Shown in pieces: positions 46,150-58,116 of a stretch of DNA of 64,000 bases. Origin of the DNA: Hevea brasiliensis (lineage: Eukaryota; Streptophyta; Magnoliopsida; Malpighiales; Euphorbiaceae); the NCBI RefSeq assembly GCF_030052815.1, contig NC_079495.1:114287795-114351794 (forward strand), read 5' to 3'. A program made the translations under genes and the position numbers. The stretch's first letter is position 1; each line of letters starts with the position of its first letter. The notes beneath the pieces are model-generated. The model ran no database searches. It had not been told where the DNA came from and saw only the letters and a list, made by a program, of their open reading frames with translations.

Positions 46150-49100
46150 TGTAACTCCCCTATTTGCATAGCCTGGTATATTTCATTGTTCCAGTGACCG
46201 AAGTCGGTCCGGACAATTAAGGGGATTAGAACTATACTTAAGACAACTAGAGAAGTCATAAACACAAATAATTAGTAATGTCCAATTAGTTAAGCATAAA
46301 CAAGAAAAATATAACATAAAAAGTTAAACGAGCTGAGAGTCACAGCAATGGGTGACCTTCTCGAGAAGGACTGCGAAGTCATTTTAAACTCAAATTTTGA
46401 ACTGTAAAATGTGATGCTGCAGTCCTTAGGACCATTATAGACACAGTGGAAAAGAGAAAATCATGAAAAAGAACTATTAAGCCAGTCAAATAATTAGATC
46501 AGGGAGCCGGAAGAAATATTGAATTAATTGCAAACCGGGTTGAACCGGCAAGGGGTAATTTGGTTAATTGACCCCAAGAGCTGACTCCTGACCTAACTGT
46601 CAAATAAAATAGGAGAAAAGAAAATTTCAGAATCGAGAATTAAATTAAAGAACTAATAGAAAAATAAAAAAAAGAAGAGAAAATGAAAAAGGTGTAGGGA
46701 GATGACATCATGCATGACATCATGCATGATGCCATAAATCCTATAATTAATAAATTTGATTAAAGTGATTTTTTGGTCTTCCATAAGATAAAATACATAA
46801 AAGAAAAGAAAAGAAAAGAAAATCATTTGGTCTTCTTCCACATATCCTTGCCGCCCTCACTTTCCCTCATTTCTCCATTGCTAAACCTCCATTAAAGCTT
46901 GTACTCAAGCTTGAAATTCTTCACTAAACCTTAATAGCTTCTATAAAAACCTCATTAGAGCTTGTTTTAGTCACTTGACAAGAAGATTGAAAGAGGAAAG
47001 AAATACAAAAGATAGAGATTTGAAGGAACTGAAGCTCTAAGAAAGGTTAATAAGCAAACTTGATAAATTTAGTTTGATTTCTACATTATTAGCTTGATTA
47101 ACTTATAAATAAACTTTTAATGAAAAGAAAAATTTGTTGAGGGACCATGACTGAAATTCGGCCAACATGTGTATAAGGGTTTTATTGCATGGTTTGATTG
47201 ATTTGAATGGGTAGATGAACCTTAAGTAGTTAAATGGTTATGATTAAAAACTTTGAATTAGTTAAATGCAATAATTAGTGTGAATTAGGGTTTAGAGATA
47301 AAAATGTGAGAAACTTGTAAATGATGTCTTGGACCTAGTTTAAGGAAAGAAATGGTCAATTGTGACCTAATGAGGTGTGTTAGGAGTGTTTGAATCAAAA
47401 GCCAATTCGGATTGAGTGTGGTCATGCTGCTGGCAGCATGACCAAGTTACTTTTAAGGGACCAAAAATGAAATTTTATAAGTCCAATTGGTATGAGACCA
47501 ATTGAGAATGAAAATAGACACTAAATGACACAATTTTCATTTAGGAAGCATGCCTAAAAAGTGACCAAAACTAAGTGAACAAATTGACCAAACTTAAAAA
47601 ATCACAGTCTGCCCTGTACAAACTGACCAAATGAACAGTATTTGTTCATTTGGCCATAACTTGAGCTAGGCAGGTCTAAATGATCTGAAATTTGACCAAT
47701 GGACAGTTGAGATATAGACCTAAAACTTTCATGAAGAACACAAATCCAAATTATGCCATTAACCAAATCATTTGGCCACCCAAAGTCGGTGACCTAAAAC
47801 TGCCAGAACCAAAAATTGCCCAGAATTCTGGGTTGAATCTAATCCGGCAGCTATTGTTCAAATAGCTATAACTTGAGCTACAAAACTCCAATTGGAGTGA
47901 TTCAAAAAGGAGAATAAACTTAGGACAATAGGGAACATTTACTATGAAGAAAGTTTTGCCAAATTCCAACAAAAAAGTGACCAATGGAACAGTGCAACCT
48001 TAGACACCAAAACTGAAAATTTATCAAATTTGCCTAAAAGACTTAGAATTTGAATAAACAACCAAAACCAACAATTTAGTGACCAAAATGTGGTATGTGG
48101 GTGAAGTTGGAATTCTCATATCTATTAAGCCTTAGAAAGTCAACAATTTGACTTAAATAGTATAGTGAATAGTAACCCCGAAACAGAAAATTTCAAGAAT
48201 GGCGAGTTTAGCAAGTTAGAGCTAGGTATAAGTGAAGTTAAATTTATTTTTGGATTTATGCTAAGTTATGGTACTGAAACACTGTAAAATTGTGTGTTTC
48301 AGTTGAAAAGAATACCGGCAAAGAACCCGAGAAACCGAGTCAAGGCCAAGAGGCGACTCACTTGAGGTTTGTGCACAACATCACTATGCTTTAAAATTCA
48401 TGGATAAAGAAAATGAAATATGTATTTTACTTTTGCTTTGAATTGTTGAAAGTTTATTTGTGACATTATTTATGATGTTTTGATTTAAATTGTGAAAGTT
48501 ATTGTGTATATTTGAAATAGCAATGTTGAGCAAATTGTTAAGATAAGTTTTGAAACCACAATGTCATGACCATATATTTAAACACCTCACTAGCATGACT
48601 AGTGGGGGTAATTAGTTTCGAATTTTGATTCCTTCTCTGGAGAAGTGTTGAGGTGTGCTAGTAGAAGAGAATTTGAATGGATATCCATATATTTGAGCTA
48701 GCTAGCCTTATAATGTGACTTCTCCTTAGCCTCTGGCTATTGAGATTATATTTGTTTCGAATGGTATGATCTAACTGTGGGTTTTATGAAATGTGATTTG
48801 ATACTTCAAATGAAATTATTTGGGATTAAAATCTCATAATTCATGATTTGTATTTAATTCTCATGTTCAGTCAAAATTTTGAATAAATGTGATTTAAATT
48901 CTGCATAAAGATTATTTTAGTATGTTATGCACCACTGAGTCCTAGTACTCAGCGATAGCTGTTATTGTTGTCGCAGATTTAGAGACTAGAGGAGCAGCAG
49001 ACTGAGCTGCTGAGGATTGAGGATCTATTAGCTTGAAGTTATCGGGTATAATTTATACCCTAACTGTAAATATTTCTTTTGATGTATGTAACGCACATAA

Positions 49101-49666
49101 ATGTATGGACATGTAAATTCGGTCTTGAGCAGCTTGTATAAAGCTTGTGTAAAGTTTATAATAAATTTTAGTTGAATTTCTCTTAATGTAAATTTTGTAA
49201 GGATGTATATAAATTGTTTTGTCCTTAATGAATTATGAATGGAACTATTTTATTAATTTGAATGAAATGGATTGCTAGTATTTTGATGATCATTGGATGG
49301 TGGATTTGATTTTTGGAAGTTGATAAATGTGTTGAGAGATTGATTGTGAATTTGAAGCAGTGGTTGAAATAAATAATTGCAAGTGCTTTTTATAGGTATT
49401 TGAAGAACTGTTTTCTCAAAATACAGACAAAACTCTGGCAAAATTTTTATAAAATTTGCAGAAAAGTAAAATGGATTAAAAATATTAACTAGTTTTAAAT
49501 TTAATTAAATGTTTTAAATACCTATGCTCACCACTTGTTAAAAATAAGAAAATTATTTTAAAATCCCTTGTAGGATACTTAATGAGTTATCAGTAGGTGA
49601 AGTTCGGTAGTTCATTAGGTATTCTACGAGATCATGTTATGCCTTACAGAGGGGTAAGGTGTGATA
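46150..49666 (+). repeat. 5' LTR of B2
   Basis: 3517 bp, from TGTAACTCCCCTATTTG to GGTGTGATA; the expected final CA has become TA. It shares order and many blocks with the B1 LTRs, and its last 60-70 bases closely match the ends of the A-family LTRs. Confidence 0.88.
48935..48974 (+). other. Double hairpin, B2 5' LTR
   Basis: CTGAGT-CCTAGT-ACTCAG (48935-48952) overlaps by one G with GCGATAGC, which pairs with GTTGTCGC (48967-48974) over a 7-base loop. Both stems are complete, allowing G-T pairs. Confidence 0.65.
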
Positions 49667-49674
49667 TGTTTTAG

Positions 49675-49686
49675 TGGTATCAGGGC
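49675..49686 (+). other. Primer-binding site of B2
   Basis: TGGTATCAGGGC has one change from the initiator tRNA-Met complement, eight bases after the LTR end. Confidence 0.85.
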
Positions 49687-49855
49687 AAAATTTTTGAAGT
49701 ATGTTTTAACTTGTGAATTTGTTTCTTTGCTTGTTAAGTACAACTGCTCAATGTCCATATTTGTTACATACAGTGCATTACATCATAAATATGAACTAAC
49801 GAAGGGAAATCTCCATGTGTTACTTGTTCAGGAGATACCCTAAATTCAGACTGAA

Positions 49856-51062
49856 ATGGAAGAAAGGGATCGCTTAGTTGAGCAATCTGTTGAAGCTGAG
49901 GCACAAGGGGAAGCCCCAGTTCTACAGAATGTCAGTGGATCAGTAGCACCAGCCCCACAAATGTTGCAGTTCCCTGCACAGTTTGCACAACAGATGGCTG
50001 CGATGTTTCATCAAATGGCTGGGGGTATGCCTGCTCAAGCTCCACCCCAAACACCTGTGGCACAACCACTGCCTCCAGCCAGACAGTATGATAAATTACT
50101 GAAGTATGGGGCTACAGAATTTAAGGGGTACAGTGGACCCTTTAGAGGCAGAGCAATGGCTTAAAAGAATAGACAGAGTATTTAAGAAGCTACACTGCCA
50201 AGATGAACTGAAGTTTGAGTATTCTGTGTCGCTACTGCAAGGGGATGCGTATGATTGGTGGAAGACCGTCCCCCACAGCTTGGCTGAACCACCAGTGCTG
50301 ACCTGGGATGACTTCATCAGAGAATTCAGACATAAATACATCCCAGATGCATATGTTGATCAGAAACTGCAAGAATTTTTGAGTTTGAAACAAGGGAATA
50401 GATCAGTGGCAGAGTATGAGAGGGAGTTCTCCTGCTTAAGCCATTATGCTAGGACTCTCCTTTCCACCAGCAAGGCAAGGTGCAAGAGATTTGAGACGGG
50501 TTTGAAGCCCAGTTTGAGGATGCAAGTTGTGGGATTTAGGCACAGCAACTTCTCAGAACTCATGTCTCAAGCACTTGAGCTAGAAAGGATTGAATCAGAA
50601 GCGACCCCAATAAAAGAAAAATCAGAAAAAGTTGAAAGATCAGAGAAAGACAAAGGGGAAAAATCAGTTGAACAGAGTTCTGGTGGGACTTCTGGGAAAA
50701 AGAAGAAATTTAGTGGACCCAGCAGGGGTCGAGGTGGAAGATTTGGTAGGGGCAGATTTTCTAGACAGAGGCCACCTAGGTCTAGTCAGCAGTCGAGCAG
50801 GGGTTCATATTCTGCCTACCCCTGTGAGACTTGTGGCAAGATTCATATGGGGAAATGCTATTGGGCCACTGGAGCCTGTTTTAACTGTGGAGGCAAGGGC
50901 CATTTAGCAAAAGTTTGTACTAGTGCTCCTAAATATAGTCCAGCTCCTACTACTGCCGAAGGATCTATTCAGAGTCCTGCTCCCAGAGGTTCACAATCAG
51001 TTGGCAGAGGAAGAGGCAGAGGTAGAGGCACTGCTTCTGGCAGTCAGGGCATAGTTGGTTAG
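49856..51062 (+). pseudogene. Gag of B2, one frameshift
   Basis: It starts MEERDRLVEQSVEAEAQGEA and runs to about 50130, where the frame shifts. The second frame carries AEQWLKRIDRVFKKL, GDAYDWWKTVP, FIREFRHKYIPDAYVDQKL and VAEYEREFSCLSHYA (retrotransposon gag domain). A charged linker and an Arg/Gly-rich stretch follow, then a first cysteine cluster (CETCGKIHMGKC) and the CCHC knuckle CFNCGGKGHLAKVC near 50877-50918, and a GRGRGRGR tail. It ends at a TAG (51060-51062) in the same frame as protease. B1 has a sense codon there, so the stop is a mutation. Apart from the frameshift this is the best-preserved Gag here. Confidence 0.88.
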
Positions 51063-51659
51063 TCAGCACAAGGAAGTGCTTCAGCCAGAGTCTACACGAT
51101 GAGACAGCGAGAAGAGGCTGAGACTTCTGATGTTGTAGCTGGTACATTTTCTATCTCTAATCAAGAAGTATTTGTATTGTTTGATCCGGGTTCAACCCAT
51201 TCATATGTTAGTGCTAGCATAGTCAGTTCACTTGCTGTTCCATGTGTCCAAATGGGTTTTGAAGTGCTAGTAAGTAGTCCATTAGGACAAGAGGTCTGGG
51301 TCAACAGAATTTATAGAGACTGTCCTTTGGTGATCCAAGGACATGTTTTCCTGTCAGATTTAATTGAAATGCCCTTCAGAGAGTATGATATTATCTTAGG
51401 CATGGATTGGTTAGCCAGGCATTACGCCATGATTGACTATAGACTGAAGACAGTCACTTTTAGTCTCCCTCTGTACGGTAATGTGGTAATACATGGGGAG
51501 AGGCATTTACTGCCATCAAACATCATTTCGGCTGCACTAGCCAGAAGGATGATCAGAAAGGGGTGTGAAGCATACTTGGCACATGTGATAGACACCCAAG
51601 TGAGGAGCCCAGCACTGAGGGACATCCCTACTATATGTGACTTTCCGGATGTGTTCTGA
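51063..51659 (+). pseudogene. Protease of B2 with altered active site
   Basis: In frame with gag after the TAG. The linker MRQREEAETSD begins at 51099, and GTFSIS and [13 protein letters not shown] follow. The catalytic triplet DSG is DPG here, a serine-to-proline change expected to harm activity, since B1 has DSG. Later [11 protein letters not shown] and the linker [11 protein letters not shown] match B1 closely. The frame ends at 51659 (FPDVF then stop) because of a shift before reverse transcriptase. Confidence 0.87.
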
Positions 51660-52264
51660 TGAACTGCTAGGACTACCTCCAGAAAGAGAGGTGAAGTTTG
51701 AGATTGATGTTATGCCTGGTGTGGACCCAATCTCCATAACACCATATAGAATGGCACCTGTAGAATTGAAAGAGTTAAAAGTGCAATTGCAATAATTGCT
51801 TGACAAGGGCTTTATCCGCCCTAGTGTGTCACCTTGGGAAGCGCCGGTGTTGCTTGTAAAGAAGAAGGATGGCACTCTCCGCTTGTGTATTGATTATCGG
51901 CAGTTGAATAAGGTGACAATAAAGAATAGATATCTATTGCCCCGCATTGATGACTTGTTTGATCAGTTGAGGAGTGCAGCTGTGTTCTCCAAAATTGACC
52001 TGAGATCAGGTTATTATCAGTTGAAAGCACAAGAGCAGAGTATTGCTAAAACTGCCTTCAGAACCCGCTATGGCCATTATGAGCTCTTGGTTATGCCATT
52101 CGGGTTAACTAATGCTCCGGCTGCTTTTATAGATCTGATGAACACTATCTTCAGACCATACCTCGACTAGTTTGTTGTGGTATTCATAGATGATATATTG
52201 GTCTATTCGAGGAATGCAGAAGAGCATGATAGACATCTGCGGATTGTGCTGTAGACTTTGAGGG
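51660..52264 (+). pseudogene. Reverse transcriptase of B2, first part
   Basis: Begins [16 protein letters not shown]; a TAA interrupts before [14 protein letters not shown]. Then come [33 protein letters not shown] and [12 protein letters not shown], a TAG after RPYLD where B1 has CAG, and the catalytic [10 protein letters not shown]. The last codons are VL, TAG, TLR, cut at 52264 by A2, whose target duplication is gaggg (52260-52264). The reading continues at 63220 with [13 protein letters not shown]. Confidence 0.9.
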
Positions 52265-55206
52265 TGTAACACCCCTAAGTTCGGTAGTGCGTTCTGCTGT
52301 TTCGGTGACCAGTGCTATCCGGACAGCTAGAATGCCTAGAACTACACTTCAATATGAGTGAGGAGACATAAAATAATGAAATACAAGAAAAGAAAATACA
52401 AAAAAATAAAGGAAAAATAATAGCAAAGAAATGTGATCAAGTTAAGCGGTAGGAAACCTAGCGATGGGTGATCAGATCGGAAGTCACGGCGTGGACCGTT
52501 GACTAGCTCGGATCATGGGAACCCTGGAAAACATTTTTAGGACTTAAATAGACCCTTATAGAAGAATAAATATCATTAGAAAGATCAAAGAAAAATTAAA
52601 TAATTAGTACAAAGAAAAGTGAGAAATCGAAAAACAGACAAAACCCGGTGTTACCGAAAAATCAGGAATGCAACCCGAACAGGGGCATTATGGTCATTTG
52701 ACATCCCGAATTGTCTTTTGACCTAAATTTCCATTAAAAATAAATAGTATTACACTTAGAAAATAAAATGAAAAATTAATTTGGTGGTACCTAAAGTAAA
52801 TAGCTAAAATCATGGGTTAATGTGGAATAAATGAACAATTAGCTTATTATATGATTATTTGGAGTTAGTGGACCATTAATGGATTAATATATACTAAGTG
52901 GGGCAGGTGTACATCCATTATCCAAGGAAGAAACTTCATCTTCTCCATTGTACTAAACCTAGCCGAATTGAAGGGGAGGAGAAACCTCCATTGACGTTTC
53001 CTTAAAGCTTGGTCCACTCTCTCATTTCAACTCCAATCCCTTAAGTAGCTTCATGAAAAATTGTCTACACATCACAAGGAAGAGTTTGATACCAATTTTA
53101 AGAAGTTTAATCAAGGTTTGGCAAGTTTCAACCATAAGGTAAGTTAGTATTTTTGAAGATAGCTTTGTTAAGTTTTGTGTGCATGTTATGGGTGTTGGAT
53201 TTGTGAAGAAAATTTTTGAGTTTGAAGAGCTATTGTTGTGTTCATTTTGGACAGCCATGGAGTCATGTAATTGATGAAATAATTGTGCATATATTTGATG
53301 AGAAATGATGTTGATCATGATGATTTAATAACCTAGTGAATTACTTCACATGTATATGGTGAATTTTGCACTTGGAATGGGATTTAATGAATTGTAGGAC
53401 ACTTTGGTGTTGAAGGACAATTTCGGCAACCTTGAAACTCTTGGATAAGTGTATGTGTTCATGAAGATATGGGCAGAATTGTGGCATTAAGGATTGAAGG
53501 ATATGTGTATGAAATTGTTGTGTAAAGAGTATGTAAAAACTAGTGATGTTTATGTGTATGTGTAATGGTATTTGAACTTTGGGAATTAGAGTTATATTTG
53601 GTATGTTGAGGATAATTGTAATCTGCCCAAAGTGATGTTAATGTAAAGTAATATATAGTTTTGGTAATGTACCAAAACAGATTTGGTAGGGAAGTAAACA
53701 TATTGCAAGGTAAATGTGTGTAATTGATGTGTGTTAAGCAAAGTAACCAAGGGCAGTGTACATTTTAGCCAATAAGTTTAAATGTGTAACCTCAATTGGT
53801 ATCAGACCAATTGGAGGTGGAACTAGGCACAAAATGTGCCAACTTTCATTGAGAAAACATACCAAAATTCTGCTTGCAAGGTGACCTAAGAAAATGACCA
53901 ATTCGGATTAGGTGCAATTAGGACCTGAAAAATGACCAATTGGGCAGTAGTGAGTGTTTAGGCCATAACTCACTCAAAACAGGTCCAATTGACCTGAAAT
54001 TTTAACCATGAATAGTTAAGACCCATACCTACAAGTATTATGAAGAAACCAAAGCCCAAAAATGACTATAAGAAAGTCAAAAAGCTTGCACAAGTTCGGG
54101 TCCAAAAAATGGCCGAACCAAAGTTGACCAAATTGACCTAAAATTGACCTAATTTGATATTAATTGACCAGCAATAGTATAATAACCATAACTTGGTCTA
54201 CTTAACTCGGATTGACCTAAAATTTTGCCCCGCGTGCAATAAGACATACATCTACAAGTTTGTAGTTTTGACCGAAACCCGAAAACCGAGGGAACTAGGT
54301 CGTCGGGTTAGGTCAAACTAGTATCCCGAAATCCAGCAAATTGCAAGAAAATGCACTAAACAAGGAAATGAGTTTGGTAAAACGTACCAACCCTAAAACC
54401 CTATCGAATGTGACATATTAAGGACACCAAAACCTAATTTACCTTAAACATATCGAGGGTCGGTATATTAGGTAATTGAGCAAATAATAGCCTTCAGTGA
54501 ATTACTTATCGAACATTATCGTTAGAGACAGTTTAATTTAGTACTGAAACACTTCAAATTGTGTTTCTCAGTTACCAAAGACTCAGGAAAAGGGAAGGAA
54601 ACACTGAGTCCAGACCAGGAGACAATTATCAGAGGTTTGTGCACAACTAGTTTTTAACTGATTTTACTTTGAATATTTCATATGATTAAATGACATATTT
54701 TTCTTATGTATTATGTTTAACAAGCATTGGATTTAATTCAATGATTATTGAAAATTGTTATAGTATGTATGAATTTAGCTTTGTTAAATGGTATTTCCAC
54801 AAGTATTAAGCATTGTTATGGATTGAACAAATTATGTTTTGGAAAATTGTGATAGAACATGTTTTGAATTGTGAAGGTAATTTTCATGGAAAAATGCAAA
54901 TTTATGATTTGAATTGTGATGAGCATAAAAATTATTGGATATTAGAATTGACTTTGAATCGAATTATATTGTGATTTATGCTCACTAAATGGATTGTAAT
55001 ATTGTTTTATATCTCACTATAGATGCTTGACTAGGTTATTACCCGTCTCTCTCATTTGTTGAGAAGACAATGGAGTTAGTTGTGTTTTGATTACCATAGT
55101 ACGTGCACAGGCTTAGATTTTCCTCTGATTTGAGGTTAGATCTAAGTTTATTTTATCGTTATGGCCCTTGCGGAAGATTCATTATTGTGATGGTACTGTG
55201 CACGAT

Positions 55207-55276
55207 GATTCGACCTCCCCGACCATAGGGAGTTAGAATCTGATTCGATCTCCCCGACCATAGGGAGTTAGAATCA
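55207..55276 (+). repeat. 35-bp direct duplication in A2 LTR
   Basis: GATTCGACCTCCCCGACC and GATTCGATCTCCCCGACC start two adjacent 35-bp units, each ending in GGGAGTTAGAATC plus one base. The same pair is in the 3' LTR at 62163-62232. It is absent from A1. Confidence 0.9.
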
Positions 55277-55600
55277 CATCGAATATGGCCCTTTCGGAGT
55301 AGTCTTGCATATTAGTGAGATAAAGATTGATTTTTGAGATACATAATGGCTTTTGAATGGTAAGAAACTGTGATTTCAATTATGGTTTATGTATAATTGA
55401 TTTTGTTGAATTACTTAAATGGTTAGTCATGGTTTGATAAATTGAATTTTGTGATCAAAGTCATTTATACAAATGATTTACATTATTGGCAACGAATATT
55501 TTGAGTTTTGAAATTTGATGAGTATTCAGATTCCCAATTTATTTACTGTAAATTTTGTCAATGTATATTGTACTATGTTTTAAATTATAGTTGTGCACCA

Positions 55601-55639
55601 CTGAGTTCACCACTCAGCGATAGCTTTGTATGCTGTCGC
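55601..55639 (+). other. Double hairpin, A2 5' LTR
   Basis: CTGAGT-TCACC-ACTCAG (55601-55617) shares its last G with GCGATAGC-TTTGTAT-GCTGTCGC (55617-55639), an 8-bp stem. The sequence continues AGGTAAGA, a splice-donor-like motif. Confidence 0.7.
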
Positions 55640-56268
55640 AGGTAAGAAGAGCATAGAGCAGTAAGTAAATTTCCTTGAAGATATATTCAGATCAGCTCCA
55701 GGTATATCATAGGTATACCCATGTACATAGGTTTTGATGTATGCATGTAATAATATGTATGTAAATTATTTGAGCAGTTGTATAGAAACTCTTGTAAAAT
55801 ATTTTGGTATGTAATTAAATGTAAATTATTGTAAATGTAAATTTGAGATTTCATTTACTTGAATAGTTTTGTATTATATTTCTTGTATCTCAGTCTTTGA
55901 AAAATCACTGCGGATTTGAGTTGAGAAAAATGTTGTTTTGAGAAATATGTTGGAGTTGAGATTTGCAAATACATATTGAAGTTCTTTTTACAGGTTTTCT
56001 GAAGAACTGTTTTATTCAAAATACAGAGGGCACTCTGCCAAAATTTTTACAGAAATTCCAAATAATTCAAATGTGTCAATTCTATCACTTGGTTCAAAAT
56101 GTTTTAACACTGTAAATAGTGCTCACCATCAGAAAAGAAGTAAGAAAAGTTTTGAAAATCCCTTGTAGTGTATTTAATGGGTTATCAGTAGACGGAGTTG
56201 GTAATTCATTAGGTATACTACGGGATCATGTTATGCCTTACAGAGGGGTAGGGTGTGACATGTTTTAG

Positions 56269-56280
56269 TGGTATCAGAGC
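56269..56280 (+). other. Primer-binding site of A2
   Basis: TGGTATCAGAGC, a perfect initiator tRNA-Met complement, eight bases after the LTR. Confidence 0.92.
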
Positions 56281-56445
56281 AATGGTTTTAAAGTGAATTT
56301 CGAACTGTGAATTTAAAATCTTTTTATCAGAACTATAACTGCTCAAATGTTTGATACATATAGTACATTTACATCATAAATGTGAACTAATGGAGGGGAA
56401 TCTCCTTGTATTGGTTGTACAGGAATAGAAAATTCTGTGAAAAGA

Positions 56446-57137
56446 ATGGAAGAAAAGAATGAGACAATAGAACAATCCGTGATGGCAGAAGTACAAGTTG
56501 AGGCCCCAACTCCACAAAGTGTCGAAGGCCTGACTGTACCAGCTTTACCAAAGACAAATTATCGCACAAATGGCCCAACAAATGGCCACTTTCTTTCAAC
56601 AAATGGTGATAATCTGTCAAGCCCAAGCTCTGCACTCCAACCCCACAAGGGCAGTGTGAAATGGAAAAGAGGGAGAAACCTATGGGTCAGAGTTCGAACA
56701 GTAATTTGGGGAAGAGAAAAGAATTTGAGGAACCCAGAGCTCAGAAATATGATAGAAGCGGATCATCAGGGCAGAGACCACTAAGATCTAGTCGTCGAAC
56801 AACCAGAAGTTCCTATCCTGCCCGTTTCTGCCATGTTTGTGGTAAGCTACATGGAGGTATTTGTCGTAAGGCCTCTGGAGCCTGTTACAATTGTGGAAAA
56901 CTTGGACACTTTGCTAAAGATTGTGCTAAACCACCTCGATCTGCTCTCCGGAGTTCACAGACCATCAGTCAGAGTCAAGATAGAAATAGAGTTGGTACTC
57001 CTCACCACTACAACACAGTGAATCAACCTGAATATAGTAGCGCACCAGTCGAAGAGTCCACTATGCGCCAAGTAAAAGGAGCAGAAACTTCAGATGTAGC
57101 TGCTGGTAAGTTCTTAATTTTTGAAAGAAACAATTAG
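56446..57137 (+). pseudogene. Gag of A2, internally deleted
   Basis: It starts MEEKNETIEQSVMAEVQVEA, parallel to B2 Gag. After about 50 codons the main gag domain is missing, and the frame shifts straight into the basic linker (GKRKEFEEPRAQKYDR). Two cysteine clusters follow: CHVCGKLHGGIC and the knuckle CYNCGKLGHFAKDC (near 56885-56926). The end carries MRQVKGAETSDVAAGKF, the start of protease, and stops at 57137 before the catalytic triplet. Without the particle-forming domain it cannot assemble alone. Confidence 0.83.
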
Positions 57138-58111
57138 TTATTATTTGATCCCAGCACTACTTAGTTGTGTGTTAGTGTCAGAACTATATGTTCTGTTGTT
57201 ATTCCTTTACATGGAAATGAATTTTGATGTATTAGTGACTATTCCTTTAGGATAATAACTATAATAACAAGTATGGTTGACATTAATTTTGGAAAAATTG
57301 ATAGCTAAAAGTATTTTCTAACATACCATAAATTATAAAGCTAAATGGCGAGCCTACTTAATGTAAGGCAAGAGAACCTAAAAGTAAGTTACAGTAATAG
57401 AATTACTCTAGATGAGGGCAAAAATGTTACTGTTAGTAATTGTCAAAGGAAATTGTAATCAGAATCGATTTGGGATATTAGTGGATTCGAGAAAGATAAG
57501 ATGTTAGAAAACCTAGTCCATGAGGTTATCACGTAGTGACTATGTAATGTTCTCGATGTTTGTATTGTAAGCTGCAGATTATAGTACCGATACGGGATTA
57601 TTGTGTAGAGCTACGTACTTCCTCGTGATACAGTAAATTAAGAATATTTGTAAGTAATCTATAAATTGATACAGTTGCACCCGAATAGAGTACTATTACT
57701 GGAAATAAATGTGAAAATTTTAGTCAGAAATGTAAAACTTCAGAACTAGCCTATCAAACGACTACACTTGTAAGGTAGCTAGAGTCAGCGACTCAGTTAT
57801 ATTAATGTGAATTACCTGTACCACAGTAGTTGCTATAAGCTTAAAGATATCAGTACGACTTATCATCCTCAAATGGATGGACAATCGAAACAAGTAATTC
57901 AGGTAAATTCGGAAACTCATTGAGTTCCTATAAATAATGAAATGAAACGATAATAATAATCGGTAAAATGTGACAAGCCCTTAAGAATATATCGAGAACT
58001 TGTGTCATTGAATCCGAGAGGAGATGGGACAGATATATCCCACTAACAGAATTTGTATACAATAATAAGTATCAAGCTAGCATACAAACGGCACCCTATG
58101 AAACACTGTAA
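57138..58111 (+). pseudogene. A2 spacer with relic of a different integrase
   Basis: The first 700 bases show no pol domain but share segments with A1 (7379-7450). At 57850-57905 the translation STTYHPQMDGQSKQVIQV is the catalytic glutamate block of a gypsy integrase. At 57995-58111 RTCVIESERRWDRYIPLTEF and NNKYQASIQTAPYETL continue it. Its residues differ from the integrase that starts again at 58117, so it is a separate, older piece. It may represent the element's own former integrase. Confidence 0.7.
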
Positions 58112-58116
58112 GGGAA

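Larger units (their letters stand above)
52265..56260 (+). repeat. 5' LTR of A2
   Basis: Differences from the 3' LTR cluster in two short patches near the start (about 52280-52330 and 52440-52520) and near the 3' end. A CT-rich, leader-like segment is followed by AAGGTAAGTT at about 53136-53145, a strong splice-donor match. Antisense open frames here are shadows. Confidence 0.92.

Noticed and set aside
51060..51062. In-frame TAG between gag and protease as a programmed readthrough signal
   Set aside because: B1 has a sense codon at this position and the two parts are otherwise one frame. Other TAGs in B2 also replace CAG, so this is more simply a mutation.
50096..52030. Several minus-strand frames across B2 gag and pol
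   Set aside because: They are shadows of the conserved gag-pol reading on the plus strand.
53022..53318. A 98-codon minus-strand open frame, repeated at 59977-60273
   Set aside because: Antisense to the A2 LTRs; its duplication follows from the two LTRs and it has no recognisable domain.
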